From NCBI RefSeq assembly GCF_902167145.1, contig NC_050100.1:199367974-199431973 (forward strand): a stretch of 64,000 bases of DNA, in the 5' to 3' direction. Below are positions 15,201 through 28,439 of the stretch, in pieces (the stretch's first letter is position 1; each line of letters begins with the position of its first letter). The notes beneath the pieces are model-generated. The model made no database searches and had not been told where the DNA came from. It saw nothing but the letters and a program-made list of their open reading frames with translations. The translations under genes were made by a program, and so were the position numbers. The DNA comes from Zea mays. Its lineage: Eukaryota > Streptophyta > Magnoliopsida > Poales > Poaceae.

Positions 15201-18200
15201 GTCGATGATCAATGGCCACACAACCCCCATTTTTGTCGAAAATAGCCATGCACGACCATTTTCAATAATACCGAAGGCTAACACCGACGAATTTTTTACC
15301 AAGAAACAGTCTCCACCAGAAATCCAAGAATGTGATCTATGGCAAGGAAACATATGTGGGGTGAGGTGTACGAGCCTCTGGTCGATGATCAATGGCCACA
15401 CAACCCCCATTTTTGTCGAAAATAGCCATGAACGACCATTTTCAATGGCACCGAAGGCTAACACCTACGGATTTTTGACCAAGAAATGGTCTCCACCATA
15501 AATCCAAGAATGTGATCTATGGCAAGGAAATATATGTGGAGCAAGGTGTACGAGCCTCTGGTCGATGATCAATGGCCACACAACCCCCATTTTTGTCGAA
15601 AATAGACATGAACGACCATTTTCAATAATACCGAAGGCTAACACGTACGGATTTTTGACCAAGAAATGGTCTCCACCAGAAATCCAAGAATTTGATCTAT
15701 AGTAAGGATACATATGTGGGGTGAGGTGTATGAGCCTGTGGTCGATAATCAATGGCCACACAATGCCCATTTTTGTCGAAAATAGCCATGAAGGACCATT
15801 TTCAATAATACCGAAGGCTAACACCTATGGATTTTTGACCAAGAAATGGTCTCCACTAGAAATCCAAGCATGTGATCTATGGCATGGACACATATGTGGG
15901 GTGAGGTGTACAAGCCTCTGGTCGATGATTAATGGCCACACAACCCCCATTTTTGTCGAAAATAGCCATGAACGACCATTTTCAATGACACTGAAGGCTA
16001 ACACCTACGGATTTTAGACCAAGAAATGATCTCCACCAAAAATCCAAGAATGTGATCTATGGCATGGAAACATATGTGGGGTGAGGTGTATCTGCCTCTG
16101 GTCGATGATCATTTGCCACACAACCCCCATTTTTGTCGAAAATAGCCATGAACGACCATTTTCAATAATACCGAAGGCTAACACGTACGGATTTTTGACC
16201 AAGAAATGGTCTCCACTAGAAATCCAAGAATGTGGTCTATGGCAAGGAAACATATGTGGGGTGAGGTGTACGAGCCTCTGGTCGATGATCAATGGCCACA
16301 CAACCCCCATTTTTGTCGAAAATAGCCATGCACGACCATTTTCAATAATACCGAAGGCTAACACCGACGAATTTTTTACCAAGAAACAGTCTCCACCAGA
16401 AATCCAAGAATGTGATCTATGGCAAGGAAACATATGTGGGGTGAGGTGTACTAGCCTCTGGTCGATGATCAATGGCCACACAACCCCCATTTTTGTCGAA
16501 AATAGCCATGAACGACCATTTTCAATGGCACCGAAGGCTAACACCTACGGATTTTTGACCAAGAAATGGTCTCCACCATAAATCCAAGAATGTGATCTAT
16601 GGCAAGGAAATATATGTGGAGCAAGGTGTACGAGCCTCTCGTCGATGATCAATGGCCACACAACCCCCATTTTTGTCGAAAATAGACATGAACGACCATT
16701 TTCAATAATACCGAAGGCTAACACGTACGGATTTTTGACCAAGAAATGGTCTCCACCAGAAATCCAAGAATTTGATCTATAGCAAGGATACATATGTGGG
16801 GTGAGGTGTATGAGCCTGTGGTCGATAATCAATGGCCACACAATGCCCATTTTTGTCGAAAATAGCCATGAAGGACCATTTTCAATAATACCGAAGGCTA
16901 ACACCTATGGATTTTTGACCAAGAAATGGTCTCCACTAGAAATCCAAGCATGTGATCTATGGCATGGACACATATGTGGGGTGAGGTGTACAAGCCTCTG
17001 GTCGATGATTAATGGCCACACAACCCCCATTTTTGTCGAAAATAGCCATGAACGACCATTTTCAATGACACTGAAGGCTAACACCTACGGATTTTAGACC
17101 AAGAAATGATCTCCACCAAAAATCCAAGAATGTGATCTATGGCATGGAAACATATGTGGGGTGAGGTGTATCTGCCTCTGGTCGATGATCATTTGCCACA
17201 CAACCCCCATTTTTGTCGAAAATAGCCATGAACGACCATTTTCAATAATACCGAAGGCTAACACCTACGGAATTTTGACCAAGAAAGGGTCTCCACCAAA
17301 AATCCAAGAATGTGATCAATGGCAAGGAAACATATGTGGTGTGAGGTGTACGAGCCTCTGGTCGATGATCAATGGCCACACAACCCCCATTTTTTCGAAA
17401 ATAGCCATGAACGACCATTTTCAATGGCACCGAAGGCTAACACCTACGGATTTTTGACCAAGAAATGGTCTCCACCATAAATCCAAGAATGTGATCTATT
17501 GTAAGAAAACATATGTGGAGCGAGGTGTACGAGCCTCTGGTCGATGATCAATTGCCACACAAACCCCATTTTTGTCGAAAATAGCCATGAACGACCATTT
17601 TCAATAATACCGAAGGCTAACACCTACGGATTTTTGACCAAGAAATGGTCTCCACCAAAAATCCAAGAATATGGTCTATGGCAAGGAAACTTATGTGGGG
17701 TGACGTGTACGAGCCTCTGGTCGATGATCAATGGCCACACAACCCCCATTTTTGTCGAAAATAGCCATGAACGACCATTTTCAATAATATCGAAGGCTAA
17801 CACGTACGGATTTTGGACAAAGAAATGGTCTCCACCAAAAATCAAAGAATGTGATCTATGGCAAGGAAACATATGTGGGGCGAGGTGTACGAGCCTCTGG
17901 TCGATGACAAATGTCCACACAACCCCCATTTTTGTAGAAAATAGCCATGAACGACCAATTTGAATAATACCAAAGGCTAACACCTACGGATTTTTGACCA
18001 AGAAATGGTCTCCACCAGAAATCCAAGAATGTGATCTATGGCACGGACACATATGTGGGGTGAGGTGTACGATCCTCTGGTCGATGATCAATGGCCACAC
18101 AACCCCCATTTTTGTCGAAAATAGCCATGAACGACCATTTTTAATGACACTGAAGGCTAACACCTACGGATTTTAGACCAAGAAATGGTCTCCACCAGAA

Positions 18201-18980
18201 ATCCAAGAATGTGATCTATGGCAAGGAAACATATGTGGGGTGAGGTGTATGAGCCTCTGGTCGATGATGAATGGCCACACAACCCCCATTTTAGTCAAAA
18301 ATAGCCATGAACAACCATTTTCAATAATACTGAAGGCTAACACGTACGGATTTTTAACCAAGAAATGGTCTCCACCAGAAATCCAAGAATGTGATCTATG
18401 GCAAGGAAACATATGTGTGGTGAGGTGTACGAGCCTCTGGTCGATGATAAATGGCCATACAACCCCCATTTTTGTCGAAAATAGCCATGAATGACCATTT
18501 TCAATAATAACGAAGGCTAACACCGACGGATTTTTGACCAAGAAATGGTCTCCACCAGAAATCCAAGAATGTGATCTATGGCAAGGAAACATATGTGGGG
18601 TGAGGTGTACGATCCTCTGGTCGATGATCAATGGCCACACAACCCCCATTTTTGTTGAAAATAGCCATGAACGACCATTTTCAATGGCACCGAAGGCTAA
18701 CACCCACGGATTTTTGACCAAGCAATGGTCTCCACCATAAATCCAAGAATGTGATCTTTGGCAAGGAAACATATGAGGAGCGAGGTGTACGAGCCTCTGG
18801 TCGATGATCAATTGCCTCACAACCCCCATTTTTGTCGAAAATAGCCATGAACGACCATTTTCAATAATACCGAAGGCTAACACCTACGAATTTTTGACCA
18901 ACAAATGGTCTACACCAAGAATCCAAGAATGTGGTCTATGGCAAGGAAACATATGTGGGGTGAGGTGTACGATCCTCTGG
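12226..18980 (+). repeat. Segmental duplications inside the array (offsets 3779, 2699 and 1080 bp)
   Basis: About 12.2-15.1 kb is repeated at 16.0-18.9 kb with an offset of 3779 bp (21 monomers less one base). Rare changes are shared, for example CGGAATTTTGACC, AAGAAAGGGTCTCC and ATGTGATCAATGG at about 13.49 and 17.27 kb. The part from 12.4 to 13.4 kb is also present at 15.1-16.1 kb (offset 2699, 15 monomers less one base). The 15.5-16.1 and 16.5-17.2 kb stretches match at 1080 bp (6 monomers). Rare substitutions are kept in every copy, so the duplications are recent compared with monomer divergence. Confidence 0.8.
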
Positions 18981-21771
18981 TCGATGATCAATGGCCACAC
19001 AACCCCCATTTTTGTCGAAAATAGCCATGAACGACCATTTTCAATGACACTGAAGGCTAACACCTACGGATTTTAGACCAAGAAATGGTCTCCACCAGAA
19101 ATCCAAGAATGTGATCTATGGCAAGGAAACATATGTGGGGTGAGGTGTATGAGCCTCTGGTCGATGATCAATTGCCACACGACCCCCATTTTTGTCGAAA
19201 ATATCCCTGAACGACTATTTTCAATAATACCGAAGGCTAACACCTACGGATTTTTGACCAAGAAATGGTCTCCACCAAAAATCCAAAAATGTTATCTATG
19301 GCAAGGAAACATATGTGGGGTGAGGTGTATGAGCCTCTGGTCGATGATGAATGCCACACAACCCCCATTTTATTCGAAAATAGCCATGAACGACCATTTT
19401 CAATAATACTGAAGGCTAACACGTACGGATTTTTGACCAAGAACTGGTCTCCACCAGAAATCCAAGAATGTGATCTACGGCAAGGAAACATATGTGTGGT
19501 GAGGTGTACGAGCCTCTGGTCGATGATAAATGGCCATACAACCCCCATTTTTGTCGAAAATAGCCATGAACGACCATTTTCAATAATAACGAACGCTAAC
19601 ACCGACGGATTTTTGACCAAGAAATGGTCTCCACCAGAAATCCAAGAATGTGATCTATGGCAAGGAAACATATGTGGGGTGAGGTGTACGAGCCTCTGGT
19701 CGATGATCAATGGCCACACAACCCCCATTTTTGTTGAAAATAGCCATGAACGACCATTTTCAATGGCACCGAAGGCTAACACCCACGTATTTTGACCAAG
19801 AAATGGTCTCCACCATAAATCCAAGAATGTGATCTATGGCAAGGAAACATATGAGGAGTGAGGTGTACGAGCCTCTGGTCGATGATCAATTGCCTCACTA
19901 CACCCATTTTTGTCGAAAATAGCCACGAACGACCATTTTCAATAATGCCGAAGGCTAACACCTACGGATTTTTGACCAAGAAATGGTCTCCACCAAGAAT
20001 CCAAGAATGTGGTCTATGGCAAGGAAACATATGTGGGGTGAGGTGTACGAGCCTCTGGTCGATGATCAAAGGCCACACAACACCCATTTTTGTCGAAAAT
20101 AGCCATGAACGACCATTTTCAATAATACTGAAGGCTAGCACGTACGGATTTTTGACCAAGAAATGGTCTCCACCAGAAATCCAAGAATGTGATCTATGGC
20201 AAGGAAACATATGTGGGGTGAGTTGTACGAGCCTCTAGTCAATGACCAGTGGCCACACAACCCCTATTTTTGTCAAAAATAGCCATGAACGACCATTTTC
20301 CATGTCACCGAAGGCTAACACCTAAGGATTTTTGACCAAGAAATGTTGTCCACCATAAATCCAAGAATGTGATCTATGGCAAGGAAACATATGTGGAGCA
20401 AGGTGTATGAGCCTCTGGTCGATGATCAATGGCCACACAACCCCCATTTTAGTCAAAAATAGCCATGAACGACCATTTTCAATAATACCAAAGGCTAACA
20501 CGTACGAATTTTTAACCAAGAAATGGTCTCCACTAGAAATCCAAGAATGTGATCTATGGCAAGGAAAATATGTGGGGTGAGGTGTACGAGCCTCTGGTCG
20601 ATGATAAATGGCCACACAACCCCCATTTTTATCGAAAATAGCCATGAACGACCATTTTCAATAATACCGAAGGCTAACACCGACGGATTTTTGACCAAGA
20701 AATGGTCTCCACAAAAAATCCCAGAATGTGATCTATGGCAAGGAAACATATGTGGGGTGAGGTGTACGAGCCTCTGCTCGATGATCAATGGCCACACAAC
20801 CCCCATTTTTGTCGAAAATAGCCATGAACGACCATTTTCAATGGCACCGAAGGCTAACACCTTCGGATTTTTGACCAAGAAATGGTCTCCACCATAAATC
20901 CAAGAATGTGATCTATGGCAAGGAAACATATGTGGAGCGAGGTGTACGAGCCTCTGGTCGTTGATCAATTGCCACACAACCCCCATTTTTGTCGAAAATA
21001 GCCATGAACGACCATTTTCAATAATACCGAAGGCTAACACCTATGGATTTTTGACCAAGAAATGGTCTCCACCATAAATCCAAGAATGTGGTCTATGGCA
21101 AGGAAACATATGTGGGGTGAGGTGTACGAGCCTTTGGTCGATGATCAATAGCCACACAACCCCCATTTTTGTCGAAAATAGCCATGAATGTCCATTTTCA
21201 ATAATACCGAAGGCTAACACATACGGTTTTTTGACCAAGAAATGGTCTCCGCCAGAAATCCAAGAATGTGATCTATGGCAAGGAAACATATGTGGGGTGA
21301 GGTGTACGAGCCTCTGGTCAATAATCAGTTGCCACACAACCTCTATTTTTTGTCAAAAATACCCATGAACGACCATTTTCAATGGCACCGAAGGCTAACA
21401 CCTACGGATTTTTGACCAAGAAATGGTCTCCACCATGAATCCAAGAATGTGATCTATGGCAAGGAAACATATGTGGAGCGAGGTGTACGAGCCTCTGGTC
21501 GATGATCAATTGCCACACAACCCCCATTTTTTGTCGAAAATAGCCATGAACGACCATTTTCAATAATACCAAAGGCTAACACGTACGGATTTTTGACCAA
21601 GAAATGGTCTCCACCAGAAATCCAAGAATGTGGTCTATGGCAAGGAAAAATATGCGAGGTGAGGTGTACGAGCCTCCGGTCGATGATCAAAGGCCACACA
21701 ACCCCCATTTTTGTCGAAAATAGCCATGAACGACCATTTTTATAATACCGAAGGCTAACACCGACGGATTT

Positions 21772-24700
21772 TTGACCAAGAAACGGTCTCCACCTGAAAT
21801 TCAAGAATGTGATCTATGGCAAGGAAACATATGTGGGGCAAGGTGTATGAGCCTCTGGTCGATGATCAATGGCCACACGACCCCCATTTTTGTCGAAAAT
21901 AGCTCTGAACGACTATTTTCAATAATACCGAAGGCTAACACCTACGGATTTTTGACCAAGAAATGGTCTCCACCAAAAATCCAAGAATGTTTTCTATGGC
22001 AAGGAAACATATTTGGGGTGAGGTGTACGAGCCTTTGGTCGATGATCAATGGCCACACAATCCCCATTTTAGTTGAAAATAGCCATGAACTACCATTTTC
22101 AATAATACTTAAGGCTAACACGTACGGATTTTTTACCAAGAAATGGTCTCCACCAGAAATCCAAGAATGTGATTTATGGCAAGGAAACATATGTGGGGTG
22201 AGGTGCATGAGCCTCTGGTCGATGATAAATGGCCACACAACCCCCATTTTTGTCGAAAATAGCCATGAACGACCATTTTCAATAATAACGAAGGCTAACA
22301 CCGACGGATTTTTGACCAAGAAATGGTCTCCACCATAAATCCAAGAATGTGATTTATGGCAAGGAAACATATGAGGAGCGAGGTGTATGAGCCTCTGGTC
22401 GATGATCAATTGCCACACAACCCCCATTTTTGTCGAAAATAGCCATGAACGACCATTTTCAATAATACCGAAGGCTAACACCTACAGATTTTTTACCAAG
22501 AAATGGTCTCTACCAAGAATCCAAGAATGTGGTCTATGGCAAGGAAACATATGAGGGGTGAGGTATACGAGCCTCTAGTCGATGATAAATGGCCACACAA
22601 CCCCCATTTTTGTCGAAAATAGCCATGGACGACCATTTTCAATAATACCGAAGGCTAACACGTACGGATTTTTGACCGAGAAATGGTCGATGATCAATGG
22701 CCACACAACCCCCATTTTAGTCAAAAATAGCCATGAACGACCATTTTCAATAATACCAATGGCTAACACGTACGGATTTTTGACCGAGAAATGGTCTCCA
22801 CTAGAAATCCAAGAATGTGATCTATGGCAAGGTAAAATACGTGGGGTGAGGTGTACGAGCCTCTGGTCGATGATAAATGGCCACACAACCCCCATTTTTA
22901 TCAAAAATAGCCATGAACGACCATTTTCAATAATACCGAAGGCTAACACCGACGGATTTTTGACCAAGAAATGGACTCCTCCAAAAATCCAAGAATGTGA
23001 TCTATGGCAAGGAAACATATGTGGGGTGAGGTGTACGAGCCTCTGCTCGATGATCAATGGCCACACAACCCCCATTTTTGTCGAATATAGCCATGAACGA
23101 CCATTTTCAATGGCACCGAAGGCCAACACCTGTGGATTTTTGACCAAGAAATGGTCTCCACCATAAATCCAAGAATGTGATCTATAGCAAGGAAACATAT
23201 GTGGAGCGAGGTGTACGAGCCTCTGGTCGATGATCAATTGCCACACAACCCCCATTTTTTCGAAAATAGCCATGAATGACCATTTTCAATAATACCGAAG
23301 GCTAACACCTACGGATTTTGGACCAAGAAATGGTCTTCACCAAAAATCCAAGAATGTGGTCTATGGCAAGGAAACATATGTGGGGTGAGGTGTACGAGTC
23401 TCTGGTCGATGATCAATGGCCACACAACCCCCATTTTTGTCAAAAATAGCCATGAACGACCATTTTCAATAATACCGAAGGCTAACACGTACGGATTTTT
23501 GACCAAGAAATGGTCTCCACCAGAAATCCAAGAATGTGATCTATGGCAAGGAAACATATGTGGGGTGAGGTGTACGAGCCTCTGGTCAATGATCAGTGGC
23601 CACACAACCACTATTTTTGTCAAAAATAGCCATGAACGACCATTTTCAAAGGCACCGAAGGCTAACACCTACGGATTTTTGACCAAGAAATGGTCTCCAC
23701 CATAAATACAAGAATGTGATCTATGGCAAGGAAACATATGTGGAGCGAGGTGTACGAGCCTCTGGTCGATGATCAATTGCCACACAACCCCCATTTTTGT
23801 CGAAAATAGCCATGAACGACCATTTTCAATAAAACCAAAGGCTAACACGTACGGATTTTTGACCAAGAAATGGTCTCCACCAAAAATCCAAGAATGTGGT
23901 CTATGGCAAGGAAAAATATGTGGGGTGAGGTGTACAAGCCTTTGGTCGATGATCAATAGCCACACAACCCCCATTTTTGTCGAAAATAGCCATGAACGAC
24001 AATTTTCAATAATACCGAAGGCTAACACTGACGGATTTTTGACCAAGAAACGGTCTCCACCAGAAATTCAAGAATGTGATCTATGTCAAGGAGACATATC
24101 TGGGGTGAGGTGTATGAGCCTCTGGTCGATGATCAATGGCCACACAACCACCATTTTTGTTGAAAATAGCCATGAACGACCATTTTCAATGGCACCGAAG
24201 GCTAACACCAACGGATTTTTGACCAAGAAATGGTCTCAACCATATATCCAAGAATGTGATCTATGGCAAGGAAATATTTGTGGAGCAAGGTCTACGAGCC
24301 TCTGGTCGATGATCAATGGCCATACAACCCCCATTTTTGTCGAAAATAGCCATGAACGACCATTTTCAATAATACCAAAGGCTAACACGTACCGATTTTT
24401 GACCAAGAAATGGTCTCCACCAGAAATCCAAGAATGTGGTCTATGACAAGGAAAAATATGCGGGGTGAGGTGTACGAGCCTCTTGTCGATGATCAATGGC
24501 CACACAACCCCCATTTTTGTCGAAAATAGCTATGAACGACCATTTTCAATAATACCGAAGGCTAACACCGACGGATTTTTGACCAAGAAACGGTCTCCAC
24601 CAGAAATTCAAGAATGTGATCTATGGCAAGGAAACATATGTGGGGCGAGGTGTACGAGCCTCTGGTCAATGATCAATGGCCACACAACCCCCATTTTTGT

Positions 24701-27700
24701 CGAAAATAGCCATGAACGACCATTTTCAATGACACTGAAGGCTAACACCTACGAATTTTAGACCAAGAAATGGTCTCCACCAGAAATCCAAGAATGTGAT
24801 CTTTGGTAAGGAAACATATGTGGGGTGAGGTGTATGAGCATCTGGTCGATGATGAATTGCCACATGACCCCCATTTTTGTCGAAAATAGCCCTGAACGAC
24901 TATTTTCAATAATACCGAAGGCTAACACCTATGGATTTTTGACCAAGAAATGGTCTCCACCAAAAATCCAAGAATGTTTTCTATGGCAAGGAAACATATT
25001 TGGGGTGAGATGTACGAGCCTTTGGTCGATGATCAATGGCCACACAACCCCCATTTTAGTTGAAAATAGCCATGAACTACCATTTTCAATAATACTGAAG
25101 GCTAACACGTACGGATTTTTGACCACGAAATGGTCTCCACCAGAAATCCAAGAATGTGATTTATGGCAAGGAAACATATGTGGGGTGAGGTGTATGAGCC
25201 TCTGGTCGATGATAAATGGCCACACAACCCCCATTTTTGTTGAAATTAGCCATGAACGACCATTTTCAATAATAACGAAGGCTAACACCGACGGATTTTT
25301 GACCAAGAAATGGTCTCCACCAGAAATCCAAGAATGTGATCTATGGCAAGGAAACATATGTGGGGTGAGGTGTACGAGCCTCTGGTCGATGATCAATGGC
25401 CACACAACCCCCATTTTTGTCAAAAATAGCCATGAACGACCATTTTCAATGGCAACGAAGGCTAACACCCACGGATTTTTGACCAAGAAATGGTCTCCAC
25501 CATAAATCCAAGAATGTGATTTATGGCAAGGAAACATATGAGGAGCGAGGTGTACGAGCCTCTGGTCGATGATCAATTGCCACACGACCCCCATTTTTGT
25601 CGAAAATAGCCATGAACGACCATTTTCAATAATACCGAAGGCTAACACCTACGGATTTTTTACCAAGAAATAGTCTCCACCAAGAATCCAAGAATGTGGT
25701 CTATGGCAAGGAAACATATGTGGGGTGAGGTGTACGAGCCTCGGGTCGATGATCAAAGGCCACACAACACCCATTTTTGTCGAAAATAGCCATGAACGAC
25801 CATTTTCAATAATACTGAAGGCAAACACGTACGGATTTTTGACCAAGAAATGGTCTCCACTAGAAATCCAAGAATGTGATCTATGGCAAGGAAACATATG
25901 TGGGGTGAGTTGTACGAGCCTCTGGTCAATGACCAGTGGCCACACAACCCCTATTTTTGTCAAAAATAGCCATGAACGACCATTTTCAATGGCACCGAAG
26001 GCTAACACCTACGGATTTTTGACCAAGAAATGTTGTCCACCATAAATCCAAGAATGTGATCTATGGCAAGGAAACATATGTGGAGCGAGGTGTATGAGCC
26101 TCTAGTCGATGATCAATGGCCACACAACCCCCATTTTAGTCAAAAATAGCCAAGAACGACCATTTTCAATAATACCAATGGCTAACACGTACGGATTTTT
26201 GACCGAGAAATGGTCTCCATTAGAAATCCAAGAATTCTATGGCAAGGTAAAATACGTGGGGTGAGGTGTACGAGCCTCTGGTCGATGATAAATGGACACA
26301 CAACCCCCATTTTTATCAAAAATAGCCATGAACGACCATTTTCAATAATACCGAAGGCTAACACCGACGGATTTTTGACCAAGAAAAGGTCTCCTCCAAA
26401 AATCCAAGAATGTGATCTATGGCAAGGAAACATATGTGGGGTGAGGTGTACGAGCCTCTGCTCGATGATCAATGGCCACACAACCCCCATTTTTGTCGAA
26501 TATAGACATGAACGACCATTTTCAATGGCACCAAAGGCAAACACCTACGGATTTTTGACCAAGAAATGGTCTCCACCATAAATCCAAGAATGTGATCTAT
26601 AGCAAGGAAACATATGTGGAGCGCGGTGTACGAGCCTCTGGTCGATGATCAATTGCCACACAACCCCCATTTTTGTCGAAAAAAGCCATGAATGACCATT
26701 TTCAATAATACTGAAGGCTAACACCTACGGATTTTTGACCAAGAAATGGTCTTCACCAAAAATCCAAGAATGTGGTCTATGGCAAGGAAACATATGTGGG
26801 GCGAGGTGTACGAGTCTCTGGTCGATGATCAATGGCCACACAACCCCCATTTTTGTCAAAAATAGCCGTGAACGACCATTTTCAATAATACCGAAGGCTA
26901 ACACGTACGGATTTTTGACCAAGAAATGGTCTCCACCAGAAATCCAAGAATGTGATCTATGGAAAGGAAACATGTGTGGGGTGAGGTGTACAAGCCTCTG
27001 GTCGATGATCAATAGCCACACAACCCCCATTTTTGTCGAAAACAGCCATGAACGACCATTTTCAATAATACCGAAGGCTAACACTGACGGATTTTTGACC
27101 AAGAAACGGTCTCCACCAGAAATTCAAGAATGTGATCTATGGCAAGGAAACATATGTGGGGTGAGGTGTATGAGCCTCTAGTCGATGATCAATGGCCACA
27201 CAACCCCCATTTTTGTTGAAAATAGCCATGAACGACCATTTTCAATGGCACCGAAGGCTAACACCAACGGATTTTTGACCAAGAAATGGTCTCCACCATA
27301 AATCCAAGAATGTGACCTATGGCAAGGAAATATTTGTGGAGCAAGGTCTACGAGCCTCTGGTCGATGATCAATGGCCATACAACCCCCATTTTTGTCGAA
27401 AATAGCCATGAACGACCATTTTCAATAATACCGAAGGCTAACACCTATGGATTTTGGACCAAGAAATGGTCTCCACCAGAAATCCAAGAATGTGGTCTAT
27501 GGCAAGGAAACATATGTGGGGTGAGGTGTACGAGCCTCTGGTCGATGATCAATGGCCACACAACCCCCTTTTTTGTCGAAAATAGCCATGAACGACCATT
27601 TTCAATAATACCGAAGGCTAACACGTACAGATTTTTGACAAAGAAATGGTCTCCACCAGAAATCCATGAATGTGATCTATGGCAAGGAAACATATGTGGG

Positions 27701-28000
27701 GTGAGGTGTACGAGCCTCTGGTCAATGATCAGTGGCCACACAACCACTATTTTTGTCAAAAATAGCTAGGAACGACCATTTTCAATGGCACCGAAGGCTA
27801 ACACCTACGAATTTTTGACCAAGAAATGGTCTCCAGCATAAATCCAAGAATGTGATCTATGGCAAGGAAACATATGTGGAGCGAGGTGTACGAGCCTCTG
27901 GTCGATGATCAATTGCCACACAACCCCCATTTTTGTCGAAAATAGCCATGAACGACCATTTTCAATAATACCAAAGGCTAACACGTACGGATTTTTGACC
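21772..28000 (+). repeat. Related blocks duplicated at ~3.0 and ~3.4 kb offsets
   Basis: The unusual run TTTCTATGGCAAGGAAACAT followed by ATTTGGGG occurs at about 21.99 and 24.98 kb, offset about 2988 bp. That equals 17 monomers once the 72-bp deletion at 22.69 kb is added back. The variant GGTAAAATACGTGGGG occurs at about 22.83 and 26.25 kb, offset about 19 monomers. Neighbouring rare variants are shared too, so these are older or partly overlapping duplications. Confidence 0.6.
22580..22700 (+). repeat. Hybrid monomer missing 72 bp
   Basis: At 22681 AAATGGTC passes directly into GATGATCAATGG. In a normal monomer the bases from TCCACC to CCTCTGGTC lie between. Both edges carry TGGTC, so 72 bases were lost between two copies of a 5-base sequence, leaving a 108-bp monomer that shifts the array phase. 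Confidence 0.85.
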
Positions 28001-28439
28001 AAGAAATGGTCTCCACCAGAAATCCAAGAATGTGGTCCATGGCAAGGAAAAATATGTGGGGTGAGGTGTACGAGCCTCTGGTCGATGATCAATAGCCACA
28101 CAACCCCCATTTTTGTCGAAAATAGCCATGAACGACCATTTTCAATAATACCGAAGGCTAACACCGATGGATTTTTGACCAAGAAACGGTCTCCACCAGA
28201 AATTCAAGAATGTGATCTATGGCAAGGAAACATATGTGGGGTGAGGTGTATGAGCCTCTGGTCGATGATCAATGGCCACACAACCCCCATTTTTGTCGAA
28301 AATAGCCATGAACGACCATTTTCAATGGCACCGAAGGCTAACACCAACGGATTTTTTACCAAGAAATGGTCTCCACCATAAATCCAAGAATGTGATCCAT
28401 GGCAAGGAAATATATGTGGAGCAAGGTCTACGAGCCTCT

